DNA of 64,000 nt from Vandiemenella viatica. Lineage: Eukaryota > Arthropoda > Insecta > Orthoptera > Morabidae. The notes beneath the pieces were generated by a model. That model was not told the DNA's origin, did no database searches, and saw nothing but the letters and a program-made list of their open reading frames with translations. The stretch spans positions 180,012,437 through 180,076,436 of the forward strand of contig JARYHS010009186.1 of NCBI GenBank assembly GCA_031002005.1. The letters run 5' to 3'. The first letter of the stretch is position 1. Every line of letters begins with the position of its first letter. Made by a program: the position numbers and the translations under genes. Below are positions 13,801-24,639 of this stretch, in pieces.

Positions 13801-15317
13801 GTTAGATATCCTATCCATGTCACTCAGCAGCAGTTCAGTTTTTCCCGTTTTGATTCTATTTTATAACATATTTCATCTGCAAAGAACCTAACTTCTGTCT
13901 GTAAACAATCCAGGCAATCGTTCATTAGAGTAATGAATAGTGATGCCCCTACGCTATCCTCTGGAACTCCCATCAGATTCAAAGAAGCCTGAGGATAGCC
14001 ATCAAGTAGTCTTGAACGAATTCTGGTCCGGATTCTTATACCCTCAACTAGAAGAAGAAGATAAGCGATAGGAAAAGTCAGGGAGTCACATTTACTTGGC
14101 ATGCAGAACAGTGAAAGTGTTAGAGTGATTGGTAAATTATTGATTGTCTGTAATCCTATAATTTGTTGTTACTTCTCAATAGAGGGCAGAAAATTTACTC
14201 TAGTTAGAGTAACACACTCCTACTGCAGGGATAAATACGGGATGCGTTTGTTCCCAGCCAAAACATAATGAGGGTGATTTTAGATATAAATAACAATAAC
14301 AGGATCTTAACCGATTGTCCCCCCATTCTGCAGGACGCGAGCTCGAATTATACCAAGCCATATAATTTTCCATGGTTTCCCGAAATCATTCCAGGTGAAT
14401 GGCGGAAGGATTCCGTCAAAAGACCATGGCCGAATTCCTTCCCGTTCCTAGTCCCCAGTCATTTACCCTTCTCTAATGACGTCGGAGTCGACAAGAGATA
14501 AAACCACAAACACAAAACAAAAACATCAAAAAATCATTGTAAAAACGCCAGCGTTTGAACCTGCATTCTGACAGGCAACCTCAAGTAAGGGCCATAATGC
14601 ATACCGTATCAACGCAATTCCTAGTGGTACTGTGCATACTGACCATGGAGTCCATCATGAAATGTAGCCCCAATGATCGACTATGTGCTAGTGCGTCTAG
14701 TAACCCTACTTCTTGCCTTTTGTTTTGCCTTGAATCTACTCATCTCTCTATTCCTTGGAGTCTGTCTATATTTCTCTCGGTATTCCATAGAGTAGTACCT
14801 TGTCTCAAACACATATTTATATTAATAAACATTATTAATCGAATTATTGTAGAACATTAACTTTATTACCAACATAGGTTTATTTATCCATCATGAATAA
14901 TAGTTCTGTAGAAAACGATAGAAGTACATAGAAATATTAATATTTGAGGGAAAGGAAGAATCGCAAATGATTCATTGCACTCTTCAGCCATACGTCCAGC
15001 TGTAATACTGGATGACTGATGTTCGAAAATTTCAGATGCCATTATTGTATTTTGAATATAATGCACATCTAAAAATAATAAGTGATTAAATCCAGTTTTG
15101 TATATTATTCTTATTTTCAGGACTGCTGCCGGAAATCGTGAAGACGGATTGCGCTAAGTGCACCGACTCTCAGAGGGCTAAAGTTGGCGGCTTCTTCGCT
15201 TATGTGTCTCAGCACTACCCCGAGGACATGAAGAAGTTGCTGGCCAAGTACGACCCAACTGGGGAGTACAGAAAGAAGTTCGCTGCCTCATGGTCCGAGG
15301 AGGGTATTAAACTGTGA
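9581..15317 (+). CDS. Chemosensory protein (CSP/OS-D family) gene CSP-a, three exons
   Basis: Join 9581-9640, 12487-12622 and 15121-15317; 130 residues. Secreted CSPs are small helical proteins that bind hydrophobic ligands in sensillar lymph and other tissues. Exon 1 is a signal peptide with hydrophobic core LVLILPLLLTAAYA, probably cut before Gln20 or Glu21. The mature part has the four family cysteines as CX8C-X18-CX2C (CLLEVKDDTC ... CAKC) and the C-terminal signature KYDPTGEYRKK. The more usual first spacing is CX6C. Intron 2 splits the codon one nucleotide after a Lys codon, the conserved CSP intron position; intron 1 (phase 0, after the last signal-peptide codon) is extra. Donors are GTAAGG and GTGAGG, and acceptors end in AG. 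The 3' UTR is very short. Its paralogue lies 11.7 kb downstream. The ligand cannot be inferred. Confidence 0.93.
10037..10070 (+). repeat. Poly-C tract in CSP-a intron 1
   Basis: About seventeen C residues, then interrupted C runs. Simple sequence with no transposon attached that I can recognise. Confidence 0.9.
10787..10817 (+). repeat. A31 homopolymer in CSP-a intron 1
   Basis: A run of 31 A residues. It may be the tail of an old retrotransposed sequence, but I recognise nothing upstream of it. Confidence 0.9.
12487..12622 (+). CDS. CSP-a exon 2
   Basis: 136 nt following acceptor TTGTAG. It encodes the N-terminal helix region (VELSDVISDK) and the first two cysteines. It ends with a Lys codon plus one G before donor GTGAGG. 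Exon 2 of CSP-b has the same length. Confidence 0.93.
13210..14102 (-). mobile_element. Non-LTR retrotransposon remnant inside CSP-a intron 2
   Basis: From the - strand 5' side, a reverse transcriptase fragment reads GVPEDSVGASLF (family GVPQGSVLGPLLF) and VRFFADEI (the YADD box, decayed). A C-terminal stretch follows with RRVKRVVREYIGDETWKDIG (13459 towards 13244). The remnant at 36.6-37.3 kb belongs to the same family by this tail. The part between the catalytic box and the tail is shortened and frameshifted. It lies antisense to the host gene, within an intron. Confidence 0.75.
14308..14510 (+). mobile_element. SINE-A copy in CSP-a intron 2
   Basis: Recognised by TTTTCCATGGTTTCCCGAAA, GACCATGGCCGAATTCC and the 3' block CTCTAATGACGTCGGAGTCG followed by an A-rich tail. 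The tRNA-like head is badly decayed. Confidence 0.8.
15121..15317 (+). CDS. CSP-a exon 3 and stop
   Basis: 197 nt after acceptor TTTTCAG. It encodes cysteines three and four (CAKC), helix GGFFAYVSQHYPEDMKKLL, KYDPTGEY and a tail ending WSEEGIKL, stop TGA. CSP-b exon 3 is equally long and 43 of 65 residues match by hand count. Confidence 0.94.
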
Positions 15318-15335
15318 ATGGACTGTTCGTTATAA

Positions 15336-15341
15336 AATAAA
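15336..15341 (+). terminator. Polyadenylation signal of CSP-a
   Basis: AATAAA starts 19 bases after the stop codon, giving a minimal 3' UTR. Confidence 0.75.
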
Positions 15342-16569
15342 TTGTTTTCACCACTATATATTTATTTCCTTCTTTCAGCAAACCAATTCATTGTCTGACA
15401 TTTATCTGATTCGTTATCTGAAAATCTAAAAGTCTTGGGCAACTTTATAATGTAGTTTGACTGTTCAACTTAATTGTTCGCATATGCATAACGAAGCACA
15501 ATTGTAACTTCAATTTTTGGATATTTTTGTTAATGGCCAAGACTGCCTTTAAAGTCCACCATCTACACATTGAAGACTAACGTTTGACAAGTAGCGAGAC
15601 AAACAATAGTGCCAAGCTTACAACATTCTTGATACAAGAAAATAACAATCAAACAATACAGTCATACATTTTAACTGTCTAATATTTTGTAAACAATATT
15701 ATTCACATATACACATGAAATTAATTAATAACTACAATGATTCAGTTGAAGTAAGGTCACCGTTACTTTATATTAGCCAGATTCTAATCACTACTACCGA
15801 ACAAGGTGTGTGTGGATTAACAGAATCTCCTTATAAGAAAACTAGGTAGATCCAGATATCTGGCAGAAGAACAGTTCATATATAGTCAATATCTCCTCAA
15901 CTGAAAAATGAACTGGCAGTCTATTGCTAGGAATTTTGTGGAAGGCTGACGGTCAATACGTCGGTTAGAAAGACTTACCGTGATGAAACACAGAGAATAA
16001 ATCACTCCGGATGAGAGTAACAGGAATTTCGTAGGAGAGATCGACACATTATAATGACTCCGTATAGCTAAAATTCTCCGCTGACACAACGAACCATTTG
16101 GAGTAATTGCAATGTGCCTAAGAAAAGGTTATCAATAAAGAAAATCGATAAACTAACGAAATGAATCTGGGTGAATGATGTTAACAGTTGGAATAAGGTA
16201 GATAAATGAACAATTTAAAGAAGTATTTGATTCTGCTGAATGAGTATTAATATTATTGACATAACGCGATTAAATGGAAGGACAGGAATAATACCTCCTA
16301 GCTACCAAGAAGATAATGGACCAAAATTTATCGTATAAAAGAAACGGGAAAATAAATAACACAAAACAATAAAATGACAAGCTTCTAATAATGAACACAA
16401 ACTATGCACGCAGCAAGCACATTATTAAAATTATTGTTTTTTATTTCATATGAATACTAATCCAGAGTATATATGGGGCAATATCGCAGAGCTAACTAAC
16501 TATATCCGTGTATGAGGAAAATCTTTTGATCGTGGATGATGAGAATGATGTAAGAGGTTAAGAAAAATA
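15342..16569. other. Intergenic spacer, nothing recognised
   Basis: AT-rich sequence between CSP-a and a LINE remnant; only short unrelated frames. Confidence 0.35.
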
Positions 16570-17400
16570 AGATAATCTACATATATACTCTGCAATTCAC
16601 AAAATTGTGGGTGGCAGAGGGTGCTCATCACCAAAGCTAATCTCTTTGCTGTGCATTCCAATCTCGAATGGTACGAGGGAAAAAAGAATTCATATAAGAA
16701 TCAGTGCAGCACCTTATTTCTCTAATCTTATCTTTCCTGTCATTCCGACTCAAACAGGTGAATGAAGTATTTCACTACACTCGTAAGTGAAAGTGGGAGT
16801 ACACATGTTTACCAATAAGTTTAAACGAAAAGTGCGTCGTATATCTACCAGAGAATCTCGGCCCAGTCTACTAATCAGTTCTGTGACGCTTTCATAAGGA
16901 CTATAGCAAGCGGTCACGAATAGAGCGGCTCTTCTCTGTACTCTCAATCAGCCCCTTACGAAACGGATCCCAAACGGCACAACAGTAGTCCAAATGTGGA
17001 CGCACAAGAGATTTGTACGCTATCTCTTTTGTTTGCTCATTACAAATTTTCAAGACTCGACCTAGGAATCGCAGCCTAGAATAAGCTCTACCTAGTAACG
17101 AATTAATGTGTAAGTCCCATTTCATGTTGCTTTGTACTGTTACTCTCAAATATTTCATAGAATCGACCATATCGAAAACTGAACTATTTACCTCGTATTT
17201 CTGAACAATCGGATTCTTTTTGTTAGTTATGCTCATTATCTTGAACTTTTTACAATTTAGTGTAAGTTGCCATTCAGCGCACCATGCCAAAATAACACCC
17301 AGATCACGCTAAATTTCTAAGCAATCGGCCGAAATTTTCACTTCCCTATAAATAACCGCATCATCAGCAAACAATCTAAAAATGCTTTTCATTTTGACTC
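16570..17400 (-). mobile_element. Non-LTR retrotransposon remnant, second family
   Basis: The - strand begins with a decayed catalytic box LFADDAVIY near 17375. It continues with WQLTLNCKKFKIM, VRPHLDYCCAVWDPFRKGLI and, in another frame, VQRRAALFVTACYSPYESVT and DSLVDIRRTF. These are the thumb and C-terminal region of a LINE ORF2. The last part runs to about 16575 with an amber-like break and a frameshift near 16940. The wording of the tail differs from the remnants at 13.2 and 36.7 kb, so it is another family. Confidence 0.8.
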
Positions 17401-17433
17401 CGAGATAATATTGAAATGGATTTTACCGAGTGT

Positions 17434-17660
17434 GGCGTGCGAGCGGTAGGTACGCTCTGGCCTTGTATACTGCTGGACTCTGCTTCGAGTCCCCATCTGG
17501 TCATCTAGGACTTAGTTTCCCGTAATCACTCCAGGCGAATGCCTGGATGGTTCTTTTTAAGAGGCCATGGCCGAATTTCTTCTTGTTCCGTGTTCCCATT
17601 TCTTTGCCTTCTCTAATGACCCTTGATGTCGAAGAGGCAAAAAGCCATAAGTCAGCCAAG
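17434..17660 (+). mobile_element. SINE-A copy
   Basis: Head GCGTGCGAGCGGTAGGTACG, decayed B box GCTTCGAGTCCCC, body ATCACTCCAGGCGAATGCC and GGCCATGGCCGAATTT. The 3' end CTCTAATGACCCTTGATGTC is followed by an A-rich tail. Confidence 0.85.
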
Positions 17661-18097
17661 TAAATGAATTTTGTACCGTCAGAAGGAAATGAATGAAAAA
17701 TTTATTGCTTCAGTCGAGTATTGAGCTGTGTAAGTTTTATTTTTAAATGCGTCAACGTTTAGCCGGAATCGCAAATTTCGTTTTATACTGGACAAATATT
17801 CCAGTTGTCAATGAAAACACACAAAATATTTTTTCATGAATGAACCGAAATTTGCATTAGAAGATGTGCAAAGGCTTCGGGAATAAGCAATAAGGTATGA
17901 ATTTAAAGCTGCTAAAATAAGAAATTTGTATTTTCGAAAATAGTGAAAGATACAAGCTAAAGATTAGAAATGAATATTACGCACTGTAAAGTATTTTTCA
18001 GATTGGAAACTTGCTATGACCTAAATCAGATAATTATAAAGCAAATATTGATGTTAAAGGAATGAATACAAACCAAACTTCTTTATTTTCATTGTGC

Positions 18098-18426
18098 TTT
18101 TTACGCCTCGTCGACGTCGGGGTCATTAGAGGCAGGAAACGATTTGGAGCAAGGAACGTGAAGGAATTTGGTAACCATCTTTTGAAGGAACCATCCAGAC
18201 ATTCGCCTGGAGTGATTTGGGTAACGATGTAAAAGCCAAATCCGACCGGCCGGACGGGGATTCAAACCCGCGTCCCACGGCCTTTTGAAGGAACCATCCA
18301 GGCATTCACCTGGAGTGATTTGGGTAACGATGTAAAAGCCAAATTCGACCGGCCGGACGGGGATTCAAACCCGCGTCCTCCCAAATGCGAGACCAGAGCC
18401 TTACCACTCACCCAGCACGCTCGGTC
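18098..18426 (-). mobile_element. SINE-A copy with an internal 103-bp tandem duplication
   Basis: On the - strand it has head, B box and 3' end as in other copies. The middle, from the B box to CCTTTTGAAGG, occurs twice in tandem (roughly 18179-18275 and 18282-18378). The two copies differ at only a few positions. The duplication covers the tRNA B box, so this copy has two. Confidence 0.88.
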
Positions 18427-18687
18427 CAGCTTATTCTAAGTGTGCTAAGTAAAAGCACCTGACTTGAAACAGAAGATTAATAAATTTTAAATACTGTTTT
18501 AAGTAGAAAACGTGAAGGAAATCAGATTGAAGAGGATTTGATAGTCAAAGCATGTTAGGAAATATTTGGCGTAACTACGATAACTTAGAAAATATTAATG
18601 CCTTACAGGAGATAAACATAAAACAATGAAGGAATAAAAGAGCACCAATAGTTTTAAAAAATAACCCTGCAAGAGGCGTCATTAAAC

Positions 18688-18897
18688 TTGCCTGGTGAGT
18701 GAGCGGTAACGTTACGGCCTGACATTCGAATGGACACGGGTTCAATTCCCGACGGGCCATCTAGATTTCGGTTATTTACGGTTTTCAGAAATGAGTCCAG
18801 GGAAATGTTTCCATCAACAGGAATTGCCAGTTTTTTCCGTTCCTGGTTCCTTGACGTCGATAAGACGTAAAGCTCTAAACAAAACAAAAAAAAAATA
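18688..18897 (+). mobile_element. SINE-A copy
   Basis: A box TGAGTGAGCGGTAACG, B box GGGTTCAATTCCC, GGGCCATCTAGATTTCGG and 3' end CTTGACGTCGATAAGACGTA with an A-rich tail. The body is shortened. Confidence 0.83.
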
Positions 18898-19720
18898 TTG
18901 AAGCGAATTTGGTGGAATTCATAACATGTAAGTCAAACTTTTGCAGATGTGGTTATGCACGTAACAGAAACCATAACTGGTGTAGGATGGTACAAAATAG
19001 AAAAATATGCTGCTGGTTTGTTAAAATATCCTGCCGATTAGAAGTCACCTTATTATGAACAAACTAACCTATCTTTGTAAATGAACAAGAAAATACAAGA
19101 GTCGTCATCATCCTTTATGCAACTACCGACAGAACGGAGCAAGTATGATGTGGAAATTCAAGAGAGTCATTCATGAAAAATGCTCACTGTGACTATTGAT
19201 AATTTCATAATTAACTTTTATGAAACTTAACAATATTATTTTCAACACAATTTTTTCTATTTTCATCACACTTTGCCCATCTATAAACAAGCGTTCGCAA
19301 TCCCTTATTAAAAATGTTTTGTCTGAGATCTTTTAGCCATAAATCCACCTTTGTCTACGTTTGTAGTAATCAATAAAGATTTTATTAAAAATGTTTTTCC
19401 TTATTTCGAATACCGATTCAAATTCAGTTAATTTTTGTTTTTATTCACACGGAGTTTATTCAGCTGTGCAGCTGTTCCCCCCACCCTTCCCGCATGTTTC
19501 ATTTCATGGAGGTGAGCACTGCACGCCCAATTTGACCCGTGGCACTGGCGAGGTTGGCGCTACGCTCCAGCCACTTTTCCTGTGGAGTTCCTCCACGGTA
19601 CTGTTACAGTAACGTTATGTCGAGAGGCAGTTAACGTATTAACGCAAGTGTGATGGAAGCTTTCATTTTAGAACAGACATAGTTATACGTCGCTACACCA
19701 AAGAGAAAAGATTTTCTTAA

Positions 19721-19757
<37 letters not shown>

Positions 19758-20267
19758 CTGTTTTTATGAGCACCATGTTATTGAAATCATTTCTTCGTTT
19801 GAATAAAAGTAATTGCAGACTAGATCTAGACCACGTCTGAAACTAATATTACGCGGCATACCGTCGTTGTTAAAATTTATTTTTAATTTACTTCGATTTC
19901 ACTAGTCGCACGTAGTTGTAACATCATCAGTCGTTGTAATATGGATCTGAATCAAGGGTAATGTGAAAAAAACCTGTAAGATAACTCGTGAATATTTTGG
20001 GTCAAGTTTATAACGCATTTAATGCCACTAACATGCTAAACAGTGAATGTATTAATGCGCGTGCGATTGAACCTTTGATTTTCTTACGGCAATATTAGCA
20101 GGACTTGTGCTTGGGTTCAAATGCAGCCTGGAGCTGGATGACAACTAAAAATTTATGTTACAATGTGCACGACGAATTGGATTGGTCGTTATTTTATAAC
20201 AAGTCTATTTGGTTTAGCAACTGCCACAACACCTCGTTCAATCCTACAAATATATATATTTCTTTTT
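18898..20267. other. Spacer with a poly-A run
   Basis: No gene or known repeat recognised. A 32-base A run occupies 19724-19755. Confidence 0.4.
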
Positions 20268-20462
20268 TACTTATGGCTTTATCCCTCATCTTCGTCGGGG
20301 TCATAAGAGGCCGGAAAGGATAGAGAAAAGGAACGGGAAGGAATTTTTCTATAGCCTTTTGCAGGAAGCATCCCGGCAATCGACTGGAGTGATTTGGGGA
20401 AACCATGGAAAACCTAAATCTGTATGCCCGGACGAGGATTCCCACTCACCACGCTCGATCCT
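20268..20462 (-). mobile_element. SINE-A copy, head truncated
   Basis: Starts at the 3' end (CTTCGTCGGGGTCATAAGAG on the + strand) and runs through AAACCATGGAAAACC. The B box region is deleted: GGATTC is followed directly by CCACTCACC. Confidence 0.8.
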
Positions 20463-21333
20463 ACAGTTTTGACGGGCTTAGAGGCGAGTAAGTAAATAAC
20501 AAACATTTGGCATTTCGTTTTGTGTTTACAGTGGTACATATGATTGTAGTTACTGTGACGTGATGCTATCTCTTAAAAACTTCGTAAAGCAAGGCGCCAC
20601 AGGAAGCTATTCACATCTGTGGCAATCATTGAAGTTAATGCTGTCTTTAATACACTCTGGAAGGAAAGAATAAACTTCTTTGGGTAATACTCTGCTTAAC
20701 TGTAACACAGCTTGTTAATAACACACTGCTTGTTCGAAATATTCAAGTAATTGAAGGGAATAATATCAGAAGTGAGACAAAGCGCACCAGTAGTGTAACC
20801 AGAGGATCAGTTATCTCCCCAACATTAATAAATCTTTAACATTTTTTATTTCCCTGCCATTACATTAAGAAAATTCTACTATATCGATTATCTAGCATGT
20901 TGGCGCAACAAAATAAACTGATGTAGGTAGAAGAAGCGCTGATGAGAGACTTAGACAAGATATTATATTTGTTCAGGAATAGGAGAGGAAGACTTTTGAG
21001 GACCTGCAATAATATCATAAATATTATTTCTAGAAGATGCATTTTTTTGTGACGAGCCATCTTTCTTACTTCATACATTACCAAAATCAATAAATGAGAT
21101 ATCACTTTAAAGATTAAGTTTTCCACTCTGGTAATATAAGAGGATGTGTCGATCGACCCGCGAAAGAGGAAAAGTTCTGAAGATGATGATGACTATCAAA
21201 CACAATATTGCGGCCCATACAATGAGAATCGTGCATAAGAAATATACTTTTCTTATTTAAACGATGAGAGATCAGTGCATCCACGCCGAAAATTCAGAAT
21301 CATTCTGCGCCAAAGAATTTTTGTGGTTACTTA

Positions 21334-21422
21334 GCCTGACTTTGAGAGCTTTGTTTTGTTCATGTGAAGCACGCTAGGGCGCAAGAACGCTTCGTGATTT
21401 TATGATAATTTGTGGGTCCAGC
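21334..21422 (+). mobile_element. SINE-B fragment
   Basis: Contains the family phrase GAGCTTTGTTTTGTTCATGT, then GAAGCACGCTAG, AACGCTTCG and TGTGGGTCC. See 22553 for the full description. Confidence 0.65.
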
Positions 21423-21814
21423 TACGACTGAGGCAGACTTTAAACCCTGTCACCACGAAATAAGACCACGCCAATTTGCTTTATCTGACTATATGAGGTA
21501 CACCAAGAGAAAAATATTAAACATTATTTAGTTTATACAGACAGCGAATCAAAACTGATTTTAGCTGTGAAACCCTGTAGCATGTATTCCTTGACACGCT
21601 CTTGATAATATCCTCATGTATCGTTCAGGCCACCACGTAGCGGTTTAAAGTTGAATCAGATTCGGATGACGTTATGGTTCCAACGATGACGCTCTTGTGT
21701 AACATTTTTCACGATACGATTTTAGCTAGTAAATATATTTATACCTATCTGTCCTTGTCAATAAATTCAAATAATCATACGTTTTGAGGACAGAAAAGCG
21801 GTAGGGAGGAGGGA

Positions 21815-21905
21815 GGGGTATTTTACGAATCGTCGACGTCGATGCCATTAGATATGGGAAGGGATTGGGAGCAAGGAACGGGAAGGAATACAGCCATGAA
21901 CTATT
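21815..21905 (-). mobile_element. SINE-A 3' fragment
   Basis: Only the 3' half remains: CGTCGACGTCGATGCCATTA then GGAACGGGAAGGAAT on the + strand. Confidence 0.7.
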
Positions 21906-22552
21906 CCAGCACAAATACATTTGCAATACAACAACTATCATGAAAACGCCAACTGGAAACCTGATATCTGGCCGTTATGTTTTTAAATTTAATTGTATTG
22001 TAGAATATGCCTCGGTGGCAATTTGACTACACATCCGCTTTCTCATTGTCGAAGATCATTTTTGTTTCGGTTATCACTAATTGGAAGACTTCAATCTCCA
22101 CTGATTGTTACTTTGAGAAAACTTCATTATAACCTTTGAGATTTTATAAATTTAAATAGGAAGTATTTTGGATAAAGTACAGTGACACCGCAAAATTAAC
22201 ATCTTATTAACATTATTTCAGGTGATCTCTTAGCCTCACCAGTAGTAAATCAGAAGAAAAATAAATACAAAATTTAATCTTTGGAACATAACAACCCTCA
22301 CTAGGGATGTCTCAGACGTCCATCTATCTATCGGTTAGTTTCGTGCGTCAGTAGACAGTCGTTTACGTCAGAACGCCGCTTCCTATTAAGAAACACGACA
22401 GGGAAAACAGAAGCTGCTGCGCTTACACCAGAAAAATATGTGTTTAGTCACACCGAACCTAGTGCTCATTAACGCCAGCAAGGAAGACAGTCCCGCCAGG
22501 GCCGTAAACAAAACAGAGCGTAATGCTTACTGCAACACTTCCTGATTTTCTG

Positions 22553-22800
22553 CTTGACAGGCAGTGGCTGCTGACTTAAGAGAGTTCTGCGTCCCGTCTG
22601 GAGATCGAAGGGTCGCCGGTTCGAATCCCTGTCTCGGCGGGGATTTTCATAGGCTCTTAACCTGACCTTCACCTCTGGCATAGCTCATTGTGTAGCGTGA
22701 AGTACGCCAGAACGCTTCCTTTATTAGGATCCCACGTTAAACTGTGGGTCAATTTTACCAGGTAGGATTACCGGATTAGGTTAGGTTAGGTTAGGTAAGG
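22553..22800 (+). mobile_element. SINE-B copy ending in TTAGG repeats
   Basis: Reference copy of the family I call SINE-B. It has a tRNA-like head with B box GGTTCGAATCCC, then AGGCTCTTAACC, TTCACCTCTGGC, a GTGAAGTACGCCAGAACGCT-type block, a CCCACGTTAAACTGTGGGTC block and GGATTACCGGATTAG. The tail runs into four perfect TTAGG units at 22776-22795. Five other copies and fragments in the window share the same blocks. Confidence 0.82.
22776..22795 (+). repeat. Interstitial (TTAGG)4
   Basis: Four perfect copies of the arthropod telomere unit. The SINE-B tail already ends GGATTAG, so expansion from the tail is as likely as telomeric origin. Confidence 0.9.
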
Positions 22801-23579
22801 AGGACTGGAACTGGCCATCCTACCTCCTTCGTGAAGGGTCTGATTGAATATCAAGCTTAGCTCTAATCAGACAAGTATAACGCGCCTTTGGTTTACATCA
22901 CCATGACGATTTTTGGCACGTGCCAAGAGGTTTGTTGGTTCTAGATCCCTTAGTGGAAGACATGTTCGCAATTCTTAACATGTCCCAGCGTTTGAAGGTT
23001 GGTGCACGGTATCTATTCACTAGAGCTTACAAAAATGTCTTGCTTGAATTCCAAATATCTCCGCTGTGCGCATTAAGTTAAGAAATATAACGTTGCTGTT
23101 TGTGATTACGTTAGTAGATGCGGACGGTTCGCTTCGCGGCTTCACCCATCGCTCTGAGTCTTTCGAAAGAATAAGTCTGGATGGGTAAGTATCGAATTTC
23201 ATCCTACACACAGTACAACGATCGCAGTCATTTATACGTCTACAACTCTTAAGACGCGCGGAAAAAAAGGAACTGATCCTCCTACCTCTATAAGGTGGCC
23301 TAGTAAACCGATGGGTTAGTAGCTTAAGTACGCGTATCACACAAGTACTCAGACATTGGATGAAGTAATTAATGATATAGTTTTTCTTCCATACATGATG
23401 CGAACAAAAATAAATGCATCTAACTTTCGTATAACTTACATTTAGCCGATCCAAATATGTGTGATCTATACTTTATAATAAAATGTTAGAAAAATTGTTT
23501 CTGTACATTTATTTGAAAAGTAGTGATTGCAAAGCAAACTATTGACGATAGAGGTACCGAAACCGTAAAATTTATAATT

Positions 23580-24080
23580 ATTGTTTGTCTGTACGTTCGC
23601 GCATTGGCGGATTTCAACTAAACTGGATATGGTGATACCGTATGTCGTCGTTCAGAATGTAGGATACTCTTTATCCCTAAAGGTACAAATTTCCTGAAAC
23701 CGAGTACAAAACCATAAATTTATACTTAAAAAATTCTGACAGTCTGCGTATCATGCAGTAACTAATGAACCGTCTTCAACGAAATTTCACAAAGCAATAG
23801 CTTATGTAACCGGTTAGGAATATGGAATACCTGCTTTTTATCCTGATTAGAACATATTTCTCCATGACGCACAGTGGAAAACAGTAAATTTTCCATTTTT
23901 GTCTAGCTGTGCGCGTTTCTCGCATAGACTATTGAACCAATTTCAACCAAATTTAACCTTAGAAATAGCTGATGTTATCAGTTAAAATATGAGATAATTT
24001 TTTATCCTGGTTAGTACCATATTTCGTCCAAGATACATAGGGCAAAAACGTAAATGTGGGAATTTTTGTATATCCATTTT
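23580..24080. repeat. Degenerate tandem repeat, about 170-180 bp, three copies
   Basis: Three units each have a GCGCGTTTCTCGCA-like start, an ATTGAACCAATTTCAACCAA-like stretch, an AAATAGCT-like block and TTTTTATCC. They are strongly diverged. Similar wording recurs in the array at 28.6-29.9 kb. Confidence 0.6.
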
Positions 24081-24114
24081 ATAATATAGCTGTGCTTGGA
24101 AATTTCCGGTTCGA

Positions 24115-24211
24115 TTTTTACGGGTCTTTAAGTTGATCATAAACTCTGGCAAAGATCTGCTTTGTTACTGTGAAGCTGCTAGGGTGGTTCGGAATTCGAA
24201 TTCCACGCTAA
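24115..24211 (+). mobile_element. SINE-B fragment interrupted by a MITE
   Basis: SINE-B blocks (CTCTGGCAAAGATCTGCTTT and GGTTCGGAATTC) lead to CCACGCTAA. The family continues TTAAACCGTAGG, and that continuation (TAAACCGTAAAT) appears immediately after the MITE at 24608. Confidence 0.65.
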
Positions 24212-24607
24212 CGGAGCGTCCATAAACTACGTGGATCGATCTAGGGAGGGGGGGAGGAGGGGCTAGCTGGAAGGCTACGCTGCCCTACATGGGTGGGGGG
24301 AGGGGAGTGTTCCGATCCAGGCCACGTAGCTTTCCATTCACATCATTTTTCACAGTTAAAATGATGTACAGAACACACAACAGCATGCGAATGTTTATTG
24401 CCTTCATTTAATTGTCTCTGTATATAATTTAGAATAGTCTGACTAGAGAAAACCGCACAAAATGTTTTCTCAACTCAAAAGGGAAAAAAGGCTACGTACT
24501 ACGTGAGGGGGGGGGGGGTGTAGTGGTAAAAGCCACGTCGGGCTACGTGGGGGGAGGGGGGGTTCACAGAAGGCCAAACTGGAGCTACGTGGCTTATGGA
24601 CGTTCCC
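24212..24607. mobile_element. MITE of about 396 bp with GTCCATAA-type terminal inverted repeats
   Basis: Begins CGGAGCGTCCATAA and ends with the inverse of GGGAACGTCCATAA. The ends continue with CTACGTGG and GCCACGTAGC inside. It is flanked by TAA on both sides, and removal restores SINE-B text. G-rich runs lie just inside both ends. No ORF is present, so it must be mobilised in trans. A 3-bp TAA duplication fits PIF/Harbinger-type transposons, but that is inference. Confidence 0.75.
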
Positions 24608-24639
24608 TAAACCGTAAATGCAATTATCAGATTAGGTTA

